Shown: positions 28,301 through 35,362 of the stretch, one piece after another
Layout of the letters: each line of letters begins with the position of its first letter
Position numbering within the stretch: position 1 is the stretch's first letter
DNA from: Monomorium pharaonis
Lineage: Eukaryota > Arthropoda > Insecta > Hymenoptera > Formicidae
Direction: 5' to 3'
Length of the DNA stretch: 64,000 bases
NCBI RefSeq assembly: GCF_013373865.1
Contig: NC_050468.1
Location: 23,330,774-23,394,773 of the forward strand
The notes under the pieces: model-generated
Told to the model about the DNA's origin: nothing
Seen by the model: only the letters and a program-made list of their open reading frames with translations
Database searches by the model: none
Position numbers and translations under genes: made by a program

Positions 28301-29462
28301 ACCATATTTTTATGCATCTTATGTTAGAATTGTTTTTAAACATAATGCGCTGTAACAGAAAATGGCTTTCTCATTTTACATCTTCATCGATCAAATTTAA
28401 TGTTGTTTAATTATTTTTAGTTGTTTTAAAATCTATCTGGATGTATTTTTCATCATGTTTTGCGACTCGTATATTGTCTTCTTAGAGAGTTGGAAGCAGT
28501 AAATCTAGGAAGCACGTGCCGTATCCACGGTTCGCCAGCGGCAACAGCCGCGCCGCCGCCGCAGCTTCCGACAGAGGAGAGCGTCGACGCTCTCTGCAAC
28601 ACGCTTCATCATTGGCATCACTGCCCAGAACTATACAAGGCCATAGAAGGCATCCGCTTCATCGCCGATCATACGAAAAGAGAAGAGGATTCTACTAGAG
28701 TAATTATAATTTCGTACAGTTTGGATAACAACGCAGTATTCTAAATATAACATACAACATGGTGAATAAAGTACGAAAAATCATATGACAGATATTCCAA
28801 AAAATTAAGATATTTAAATATTGTAATAAAAAAATTTTCGGAATCCTCTTTACGATGTTCAAAGTTTATCTTTTAGGTTTTTATTATACAAACTTTTTTT
28901 TTAATTTAGTAAAATCAGATTATTTTGAATTGTACATTAAATTGTTCTTTCATAAAACTTGCATAATATCTCTGTACACAGGTAAAGAACAGATAAAATA
29001 TATGAAAAGTATTCGATCAGATAGAAATTAAAAAATTATTTTATATCGGACCATTAAAATAATTATATTAGACATTCAAACTGATAACTAGAATATCAAA
29101 ATATTTTGTAGCATTAATCATCATGCTGGAATATTCTATATAATTATTTTGATTGTCCAATGTAAATTATTTCAGGATCTGGTCTAATTTTAATATATTT
29201 CAATAAAACCATTTATTCCCTGTATGAAATGCATTCTCAATTGTCACGGACAATTTAACCGTAGGTGAAGGAGGATTGGAAGTACGTCGCGATGGTGCTC
29301 GATAGACTATTCCTCTGGATCTTCACGTTAGCCGTAGTCGTCGGTACGGCCGGGATTATATTGCAGGCGCCGACCTTGTACGACGATCGCATCCCCATCG
29401 ACGTACGGCTCTCCGAAATCGCCTCCACCACTGCCAAGCCACACATAGTCACGAGCCTCTGA
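3186..29462 (+). CDS. nAChRalpha3: Nicotinic acetylcholine receptor alpha subunit (alpha3-like), complete, 12 coding exons
   Basis: Joined exons 3186-3237, 9736-9875, 10243-10287, 17024-17133, 18756-18936, 19994-20109, 20619-20787, 24349-24485, 24759-24878, 27249-27434, 28486-28699 and 29265-29462 give 555 residues with every phase matching. The product is a subunit of the pentameric cation channel that opens on acetylcholine at insect central synapses and is the neonicotinoid target class. Seen: hydrophobic signal peptide 1-21; loop D Trp76; loop A Tyr114; Cys-loop Cys149-Cys163; loop B Trp170; the YTCC vicinal pair Cys222-Cys223 that defines an alpha subunit; TM1 about 242-264; GEK before TM2 (272-292); TM3 about 300-325; a cytoplasmic loop of about 170 residues; TM4 about 503-523; NXS/T sites at Asn45, Asn132 and Asn233. 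The alpha3 assignment rests on remembered similarity to Drosophila Dalpha3 and bee alpha3 (WRPDIVLYNNADGNFEV, MVRTCNGLELRDP). The start is the first of two adjacent Met codons after an in-frame-closed leader. Family very sure; subtype fairly sure. Confidence 0.96.
5533..5626. repeat. (AC)47 microsatellite
   Basis: Uninterrupted AC dinucleotide run of 94 bp in intron 1. Open frames on both strands here are low-complexity artefacts (poly Thr-His or Cys-Val). Confidence 0.99.
5700..5725. repeat. (AC)13 microsatellite
   Basis: A second, shorter AC run 73 bp after the main tract. Confidence 0.97.
9091..9374. repeat. Inverted pair of hammerhead-ribozyme-like motifs
   Basis: On the minus strand 9124-9091 reads CTGAAGA, a GATTT/AAATC stem, GAAA, then CGT-loop-ACG, matching the hammerhead core layout (CUGANGA, stem II, GAAA, short stem III). 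On the plus strand 9341-9374 is a homologous copy with core CTGAAAG, preceded by the same ATTGGCG. Such motifs are known at the ends of Penelope-like elements. I find no pairing for stem I, so activity is doubtful. Confidence 0.4.
9736..9875 (+). CDS. nAChRalpha3: nAChR alpha exon 2
   Basis: Acceptor tttccag at 9729-9735, donor GTG|GTAAGC. Residues 18-64: end of the signal peptide, then the N-terminal helix of the ligand-binding domain (NPDAKRLYDDLLSNYN) and the NVT glycosylation site at Asn45. Phase 1 in, phase 0 out. Confidence 0.95.
9876..10242 (+). other. Receptor intron 2
   Basis: 367 bp; nothing seen beyond splice sites and a T10 tract near 10123-10134. Confidence 0.85.
10243..10287 (+). 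CDS. nAChRalpha3: nAChR alpha exon 3 (45 nt)
   Basis: The very short 45-nt exon typical of this gene family, with acceptor cttgcag and donor CAG|GTAATA. It encodes residues 65-79 (NLKNQIMTTNLWVEQ), containing loop D Trp76 of the complementary agonist face. Confidence 0.96.
11370..11410. repeat. (GA)n microsatellite
   Basis: About 20 GA units following aaaagagag. Confidence 0.95.
16300..16328. repeat. (TA)n microsatellite
   Basis: About 14 TA units in intron 3. Confidence 0.95.
17024..17133 (+). CDS. nAChRalpha3: nAChR alpha exon 4 (110 nt)
   Basis: Acceptor gttcgcag, donor AA|GTAAGA. The canonical 110-nt exon of insect alpha subunits, residues 80-116, with the WxPD motif (Trp107-Asp110) and loop A Tyr114. 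It ends in phase 2 inside Asn116. Confidence 0.96.
17741..17804 (+). CDS. Possible alternative terminal exon of the receptor (truncating)
   Basis: A strong acceptor (pyrimidine-rich, ending aaaatttcag at 17740) is followed by sequence that continues exon 4 in the correct phase: Asn116, then MEEAQLKSKIMKQKAAVSED, then TAA at 17802-17804. An AATAAATAAA signal lies at 17884-17893. A transcript using it would encode a receptor fragment cut before the Cys-loop. It may equally be an unused decoy; no conservation data are available. Confidence 0.2.
17836..17905 (+). ncRNA. Pre-miRNA-like hairpin in receptor intron 4
   Basis: Two 22-nt arms pair with only two mismatches (5' arm starting CTCTATACCG at 17836, 3' arm ending CCGTACAGAG at 17905) around a loop of about 26 nt, 70 nt overall. 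Size and arm pairing fit an animal pre-miRNA, but a small MITE relic or chance palindrome is also possible. No miRNA family recognised. Confidence 0.25.
18756..18936 (+). CDS. nAChRalpha3: nAChR alpha exon 5 (Cys-loop)
   Basis: Acceptor tttgacag, donor CAG|GTGAGA. Residues 116-176, carrying the 13-residue Cys-loop between Cys149 and Cys163, loop B Trp170 in GSWTYDG, and the NYT site at Asn132. Clearly more GC-rich than the flanking introns. Confidence 0.97.
18937..19993 (+). other. Receptor intron 5
   Basis: 1057 bp, nothing recognised apart from the unusual AAG acceptor at its end. Confidence 0.85.
19994..20109 (+). CDS. nAChRalpha3: nAChR alpha exon 6
   Basis: Residues 177-215 (VDLRHIDEVRGSNVV, then YTSVEWDILEVPAV). 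The acceptor reads ttactgttaag|G: the base before AG is A, an uncommon 3' splice site, but both neighbouring exons demand this join and no other AG fits. Donor AG|GTATAC, phase 2. Confidence 0.94.
20110..20618 (+). other. Receptor intron 6
   Basis: 509 bp, AT-rich, nothing recognised. Confidence 0.85.
20619..20787 (+). CDS. nAChRalpha3: nAChR alpha exon 7 (vicinal Cys, TM1)
   Basis: Acceptor attttacag, donor AAG|GTAATT. Residues 215-271: loop C with Tyr220 and the Cys222-Cys223 pair, Asn233 glycosylation site, TM1 (LFYTVNLIIPCMGISF and onward), then the SDSGEK stretch forming the intracellular charged ring at the channel mouth. Confidence 0.97.
23047..24262 (+). mobile_element. Retroelement-like insertion with internal minisatellite
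   Basis: Starts with AACTAGCTATGCCCTGGCAC, a motif type I associate with a dispersed insect element family, and ends in a T-rich tail running into (TA)n (ttatttatatagatatatat). Between them lies a 10-bp minisatellite and a duplicated 3' module: CCCCATAAGAACAC followed by cgaatgcaac(a/g)ttgtgtcaaaatttcaaa occurs near 23925 and again near 24123. Boundaries are approximate; no reverse transcriptase is left. Confidence 0.6.
23374..23834. repeat. 10-bp minisatellite (GTCTCTCCCG/C units)
   Basis: About 45 near-perfect units of GTCTCTCCCS. Long open frames across it (Ser-Pro-Leu-rich on +, Arg-Gly-Glu-Thr-rich on -) are products of the repeat and not genes. Confidence 0.97.
24349..24485 (+). CDS. 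nAChRalpha3: nAChR alpha exon 8 (TM2, start of TM3)
   Basis: Acceptor gccatag, donor AG|GTACGG. Residues 272-317: the pore-lining TM2 (VSLSISILLSLTVFFLLLAE), the PPTS linker and most of TM3. A repeat-rich insertion ends less than 100 bp upstream of this acceptor. Confidence 0.97.
24486..24758 (+). other. Receptor intron 8
   Basis: 273 bp, nothing seen beyond splice sites. Confidence 0.9.
24759..24878 (+). CDS. nAChRalpha3: nAChR alpha exon 9 (TM3 end, proximal loop)
   Basis: Acceptor cattgcag, donor AG|GTATAA. Residues 317-357: end of TM3 and the start of the cytoplasmic loop (NVHFRSPQTHVMSPWVRR), with the amphipathic segment after TM3. Confidence 0.96.
24879..27248 (+). other. Receptor intron 9
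   Basis: The first 300 bp are GC-richer than the rest and stay open in the exon 9 frame to a TAG at 25042-25044, which would only matter with intron retention. A loosely bounded inverted-repeat element may occupy 26025-26672. Confidence 0.7.
26025..26672. mobile_element. Possible degenerate DNA transposon with CAGRGTGTTT ends
   Basis: The left end CAGGGTGTTTA (26025) mirrors the right end, whose reverse complement is CAGAGTGTTTT (26672). The interior shares scattered inverted words (TCTCGAATTTTCAAGG and CTCAAGGATT-type). No clear target duplication, so tentative. Confidence 0.3.
27249..27434 (+). CDS. nAChRalpha3: nAChR alpha exon 10 (cytoplasmic loop)
   Basis: Acceptor cacttcag preceded by a T tract, donor CG|GTGCGT. 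Residues 357-419, including the alpha3-typical MVRTCNGLELRDPSLF and a Ser/Glu-rich stretch with likely phosphorylation sites. Confidence 0.95.
27435..28485 (+). other. Receptor intron 10
   Basis: 1051 bp, strongly AT-rich; nothing recognised. Confidence 0.85.
28486..28699 (+). CDS. nAChRalpha3: nAChR alpha exon 11 (cytoplasmic loop, MA helix)
   Basis: Acceptor gtcttcttag, donor AGA|GTAATT. Residues 419-490: an Ala/Pro-rich run, a His/Trp/Cys-rich segment (NTLHHWHHCPELYK) and the helix leading to TM4 (AIEGIRFIADHTKREED). Ends in phase 0. Confidence 0.95.
28700..29264 (+). other. Receptor intron 11
   Basis: 565 bp, AT-rich; nothing recognised. Confidence 0.85.
29265..29462 (+). CDS. nAChRalpha3: nAChR alpha exon 12 (TM4 and C-terminus)
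   Basis: Acceptor taaccgtag. Residues 491-555 (VKEDWKYVAMVLDRLFLW...), TM4 about 503-523, a short extracellular tail ending TSL, stop TGA at 29460-29462. Confidence 0.96.
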   Translation: MKEDWKYVAMVLDRLFLWIFTLAVVVGTAGIILQAPTLYDDRIPIDVRLSEIASTTAKPHIVTSL

Positions 29463-29695
29463 GGGACAATTACTAATTGCATTAATGCCGCGCGCGTAAA
29501 ACACGTATACAAAAAACATATACACAACAACCTATTACCACTATTACTACATCGACACAAGCGACAAGCGATATGTATTAACGTCCGAAAGACTGAAGCC
29601 TCGCTAGGTCTTCGACTTCCGTATGATGAGTGCATGTCGAGTTCGACTTTGCGTACTTGCGCCGCTGCCGAACGGAGAATTCTTATTACTGTTAA

Positions 29696-29818
29696 CCCAC
29701 TAACTGTCAAACTTTTATTTTTAACCGATTACATAAGAAAATTATTAATAACTAATTAATGGTATAAAAAATAAAAAGTCGCTAGTCCACAAATTTGAGG
29801 ATGGTGACAGCTAATGGG
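29696..29818. mobile_element. TTAA-flanked miniature element (piggyBac-like)
   Basis: Flanked by TTAA at 29692-29695 and 29819-29822, with terminal repeats CCCACTAACTGTCA and CCCATTAGCTGTCA. TTAA duplication plus CCC ends is the piggyBac hallmark. 123 bp, no coding capacity. It lies about 230 bp past the receptor stop, probably within its 3'UTR. Confidence 0.7.
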
Positions 29819-31914
29819 TTAAAGCGATTTGTATTCTTTACTTTTCTGTTTTGTGCAATACATAAAATGTTCGTTAATTAAAAGATTTTCATAACTATAT
29901 GAGAGAACTAAAGTAGTCAATTTATTTTATCGTAAATTCTCAATTTTTTAAATCAAAGATTAGATTGATTTCAGCAATTCTTTTTTCGAATTTTTTTTTG
30001 GTTATTTAAAAACTGTCGTATATTGCTGTTTATAATGAAATAAGCGAAATACGCTTACATATTAATTATGGCCTATAGGGAATAGCGATTCGTAGTCACG
30101 CGTTGATTTTGTCGTCTTACTAAGAATTCCCGAGCCACAGCGGGAGATGAGCTTCCCGCGCACAAGAGGTAATGAAAGAAAGAAGTAATACGACGAAGAA
30201 TATGTCTCAACCATTTGCACGCTGATCGCGTTTGATTCCGTGTAGCACATGGACAGTGTAAGATGTTCACAACGTGTAGGTAATATAATCCGATGAATGC
30301 GAAATAGATCTTCTTATTTCTCAAATTAAATTGGAGGAAAATTATGCTTATCGTATTGATAATACGTGCAATTACAAGACGAATTAAAGAAAAATAAATT
30401 AGTTGATTTTTAAAAAGGTATAAGCGAAGATATATGATTATAATATATATTTGAAGTCATCATTCATATTATTGTTTGCAACTTAATCTAATCCAGTTTT
30501 TAAATGTTTTACATATTTAAGTTATATAAATTTAATGTTTATCTATTTTGCTGATCAAATTAATTTTTAAAAAACAGTTTTTTTTAGGAATCCTAATAAA
30601 TATCTTCTTATATTGTACGTGCAAAACGATGATGAGTTTGAGTAATAAGAAGAGCCACTTATTGTCATCGGATTCAGATGCGGCCTGTTTCGCGACTAGG
30701 AAAATATAATGAAGTTTAATAAAAAGAAATGAATATATAGTAGGTAAAAGGGAGGACAAAACACGTATATACTGTAGAATTAATTCAAAAAGATCTTAAC
30801 AGTGCGATTTCGTGCCAGTTGCGTTTGTGGAAATGCGACAACGTCCATTAAACATTATCCTGTCTCTTCTGCCAGTATGTTAGAAAGTACTCTGAATATA
30901 TACACAAGATCCAAGCAATAAATTAAATCCCAGAATTAATATCCCACATATATTGTAAGATAGCTTTCGTATGAAAGATATGTTCGCAGGTATAAAAGAA
31001 AGAGAAGAGAAAAATTAGCAAAAGACGCAAATGACACGAAGTCGTACGAAGCCTGTTGCAGACTCAGGAACAAAAGATAAGAGGAATATTATATTTCCCA
31101 TTACTACGTCGAGCCTGTAACAATGGGGCCATATTTTCACAAAGAACGAAAGTGCGTGTTCTCTCGTATTTAAAGAAAATATAAAAGTAAATGAAAAATG
31201 AAATTCTAAATATCTGCATCGATTACACGGCGCAGAAAACGGGTTGGGCCTAAGAGTTAAGAAAAAAAGAGGAAGTTTAGAGGACTCAACTTTTATTGCT
31301 CATAATATATATGTTTGTAATAAGAGTAACTTTCGTAATTGCATTTGTTCCAGCACCATCCCGCACCGGCCGACACGGCGGGCATTTATTGAATGGATTT
31401 GATGGAATATATAATATACGATAACAAAAATTGTTTGATATAGTATTTCCCACCATAATTTTTGTCGTCTTCCTATCCCCGATACCCCATTAAATTCTAA
31501 TTCGTTTCGATACATGGCGGACCCGCCGCTATTCTTGCCAAAAAAGAAAAAAGGAAACAATAAGTACTACGAATGCGATAATTTATTAGTATGACACATG
31601 TAATTATGGATTATGAGGTAGTAGATCGCCATGTTTGATACTTTGTACGTTTCGATATAATTTAGTATTAAAAAAAAAAGACTTTAGAGCGTACCGGCGC
31701 GCGATTAAAGAATTTTAATTATAGATAGATAATTTACCTGGTGGATGTAAGTTGTAAGTTTTATTAATCCTACAATGTATCATTTTGGAATCGAAATATA
31801 ATAATTTTGTCGATAAATAACATATACGTATAATTTAATTGACATTTCTAAGTTATTCATCAGCTTCAAGATTCACAAAAGTTTAAGTTATACAAATTTT
31901 CGTGCCTTTCGCGA

Positions 31915-31920
31915 AATAAA
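31915..31920 (+). terminator. Candidate poly(A) signal AATAAA for the receptor gene
   Basis: AATAAA followed within 50 bp by a GT-rich stretch (gttttgtg ... gatgtgt ... gtgcattg). It would serve the receptor transcript. Proposed from the motif only. Confidence 0.3.
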
Positions 31921-31960
31921 GTTTTGTGAAATTATTGATGTGTAAAATGTGCATTGTTTT

Positions 31961-33374
31961 ATTTGGACAGAAAAATTAGCTAGACCACACGAGTATCAGC
32001 TAGCAAGCAAAAGCGTTCATTTCGTTTTCGTATGAAATTGATACGACGCATTAAATACAATCGTCTTCTCATTATGGCACAGAAATTTTGCAAGTATTTT
32101 AGTTTGAATTTCTTTCTCTTTTTTTCAACATTGCTTGAATCGTGTGCGAACATATAATAAGAATAACGATTACATTTTATCGAAATAAGCGCAGTGATAG
32201 TTAAACGCAAAAAAGTTACATCTCTTTGTGGCGGTACACATCCGTAAACATATGAATAATCATACACACACGATATAAAACAATATAACAAGATATTTTG
32301 TAAATGTGTCTATAAAATTAAACTTATCTAATAAATTGTTGTTGTCTTCATTTACATATAATACATTTATCAACAATTTAAATACGACAGGACAATATCT
32401 TCGCATCAACCAAAAACAAAAAACACTGCATACGCATATTTAGAAAATACGATGTAAAATTTAAAAGATATACGGGCTCTCCTTTCCAGGTGTAAAAAAA
32501 AGTAGCAACAAATTATTCCACTTTTCAAAAAAATTTGAGTTTTGTTCGTCAATTTTAAGAGTAACTGCATGTTAAGTACGTCTCTACAGTGTTGCCCTGA
32601 AATTGCGATAACAATTCTATTGCTCAAAAATCCACAGTAAAAAACAACATACTCATATTATACATTATCTATTTACTGCCATAAACAAGGATGGTACCCT
32701 CGTCTCAAAGCCACTGTAATCGAATTTATGATGCGATCCAAAATCAACTTGTTACTATAAATTCACGACGATGCTCTACAATACATCGTCCATCAGACGT
32801 AAATGCAAACTGCACGATAACGTAACTTCATATAAACAATATAGCGTCACATATCGTATATGTACCGCTTCGCGAAGGCAAATTTATCACTTCAACAATT
32901 TACGTGCAATTATATCACACGAAAAAAAACCTACAATATATTCAATTTAGATAAGAGTACCATTCAACGAACCGATATCATAATATTTTATGTTTATAAC
33001 AACTATAATATTTGTGTGCTTTGAGTTGTATAGATGATCAACAGAGCGATTAACAATACTCCTAAATATTTGCTCCGAGTAAACACCTCCGATTAGATTG
33101 TAACATTACTGGATCACCCAGTTAACCGTTATCGAGACATTCTACTAAATTATGAACGCATAAAATGATGAATTTTTTACATAAGCAAGTGTACATTTAC
33201 GAAGTTATGAAATAAACTCAATTTTTGTATAAAAATTACAGACAGTCTTTTTGCTTCTGATCTTTTTCATTACATCATAACACGCAGTGTACTTTAATCG
33301 CCTTCATTTGTTCATAAATATAGGTATTTACAATTACGTATGATATAATATATATATACGTATAAAACATCTGA
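31961..33374. other. Intergenic, no gene seen
   Basis: AT-rich sequence between the receptor's probable 3' end and the transposon remnant. No supportable frame. Confidence 0.6.
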
Positions 33375-33952
33375 TAGTGTTTTCGATTGGGAAAAAGTTA
33401 GTGCACACCAGTGCGCACTCAGTTCACACCAACACTAGACAAGTTCCATGGGTTGCACTGAATAGTGCAAGTACAAAAGAACACGCCGAAATTTTCAGTG
33501 CCCATTATATTTTAAACAAAAATATAGGTTATATACTTATATAAAAAGATGTAACACTTACAGTATCATTATCCATTTGTTTCACAGATGCCACATAATT
33601 TGAGGTTTTTGGAATTATTTTTCTAATTCTGAGAGTTGTAATTATTTCTTTTTCCTCGCTTGAACTTGAAGAAGATTCCAAAAATATCTCCAAAATATTA
33701 AAAAGAGCCAAATCCGAATTGCTTATTTTGTCGAATTTGAAACAAAACATTCAAAACGATGCACTGGTGTCTGCATGCATCCAACGATGCACTAAACTGA
33801 CACCGTCAAAATATCTCATGCCACTTAGTGCGCAACTGCACACGGAGTGCAGTCAAACAAACATGTGACACTAGCCAAGTGCGCATTGGCACTGCCAATC
33901 AAACACGTTCCTGACACTGAGTGCAGCCAGTGCATCCCAATCGAAAACGCTA
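33375..33952. mobile_element. DNA transposon remnant, PIF/Harbinger-like
   Basis: Terminal inverted repeats TAGTGTTTTCGATTGGGA and TAGCGTTTTCGATTGGGA, flanked by TGA at 33372-33374 and 33953-33955. Alternatively a TA duplication with the ends one step inside. The interior is full of AGTGC words near both ends and carries a short minus-strand frame. A 3-bp duplication fits PIF/Harbinger. It lies 173 bp past the stop of the ceramide-synthase-like gene. Confidence 0.55.
33553..33750 (-). pseudogene. Transposase-like exon fragment inside the remnant
   Basis: About 65 codons from an ATG at 33750, with a Ser/Glu run (LESSSSSSEEKEI) then RIRKIIPKTSNYV, ending at a donor-like ACT|GTAAGT near 33554. 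The layout (acidic run, Arg-rich, IPR/K-xxNYV) recalls N-termini of Harbinger-type proteins. No catalytic domain remains. Assignment is by impression only. Confidence 0.3.
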
Positions 33953-34124
33953 TGAATCTCACGTAACGAAACAACTCTTTAAAAAATTCATACACATTCG
34001 ATATTTCCAACATCACAATAAGAAAATTGCTCTTTTATCATACAAATTAATGTGGAAACAGCTTGTATCTTTTATCGTTGGTTCTGAAAATGCTACTTTT
34101 CTAATATATTTTAGTACAACTTCA

Positions 34125-34252
34125 TTAATTCTCTGTTAACTCGCCATCTACTTGCATGTCAAACAATTCCGTTTTTTCAAGATCTTTCGTCAATGCATTC
34201 ATATTTTTAACTTCACGAATCCTTTTGATTTTCTTTTTAATCGCCATTGCAC
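34125..34252 (-). CDS. CERS1-like coding exon 6 and stop
   Basis: Acceptor tatatacag. Residues 317-358 (MAIKKKIKRIREVKNMNAL ... GELTEN), stop TAA at 34127-34125. Basic then acidic tail. Confidence 0.6.
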
Positions 34253-34590
34253 CTGTATATAATAGCATATTATCCAATTTATAATTCAAATTAATTTAAA
34301 TTAATTATAATTCAATTCAAACAAAAAATAAGTATACAGAACTTACAAACTAGCGTTTGCCACAATTCAGCTTTCTTTGCCTTTTTAGTTCTATATTTTT
34401 TCAAAAATTCTTTATGCCTTTTATGGATACCAGCCAATTCAATAGCTTCCTGCGTTGGTGGTGGAAACAGACAAATTTCAAGCCAATGTATAGTTTTCAT
34501 ATGTCCAATAAATTTTAACAATACCTAATTGCATACATTATTAAGTTATTAAGTAATATAGAATTTATACACACATATATAAAACACTTA

Positions 34591-34650
<60 letters not shown>

Positions 34651-35319
34651 TATTCATAATTATTACTTGTTTATTTAAATAAGAAATACAGAGTAACTGC
34701 ACCAATCGCTGAATAATCACTAGTAAATAACTATTTAAAAATAATATAAAAATAATAAGACTTCATAAAATAAAATAATCATCAATAAAATAAAAATTAA
34801 CAATTTTTAGATATAAGTTTCATACAGATTGGATACAAATTTTTTACTCAAAAATGTGATTATATTAAGTTGTTTTTATTTGTTTATTGACCAATTCAAT
34901 TTTTTATTTAATTGGTTCATTGATGTGCAGTGATTCTATGTAAAATAATCATTCCTACCGAATCTAAGCACTCCGCTGCAAACCATAGCCACAAGCCAGG
35001 TTCTGTTCTTGCATATTTAATTTCTTTAGACCAAAGCATAGATGTAGGCACATAATGTAAGTACAAATATATCCTATGGAAACAAACATAAAGTTTGTGT
35101 CTTATAGTAAATTGAATGAAAATAAATTAGAAATACAATATCTACTAACCAAGTCAGGCAGTGTATTAGGAACAATAGCTTAGAGACTGATCTCCCAAAA
35201 GTTCGAAAAATGCATAATAGGATCCGACAGACATTAACTATCACAATGTCGATAGTTTTATACATTAGAAAAGTACTTGTAACTGTACACCACCTATAAC
35301 TGAAACATACACGTGTAAT

Positions 35320-35362
<43 letters not shown>

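Larger units (their letters stand above)
29463..31960 (+). other. nAChR 3'UTR and downstream flank (end not fixed)
   Basis: No coding exon is visible. Several AATAAA-type signals occur. The best placed is AATAAA at 31915-31920, followed by GT-rich sequence, so the 3'UTR could run about 2.4 kb; earlier signals could also be used. A TTAA-flanked miniature element sits at 29696-29818. Confidence 0.4.
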
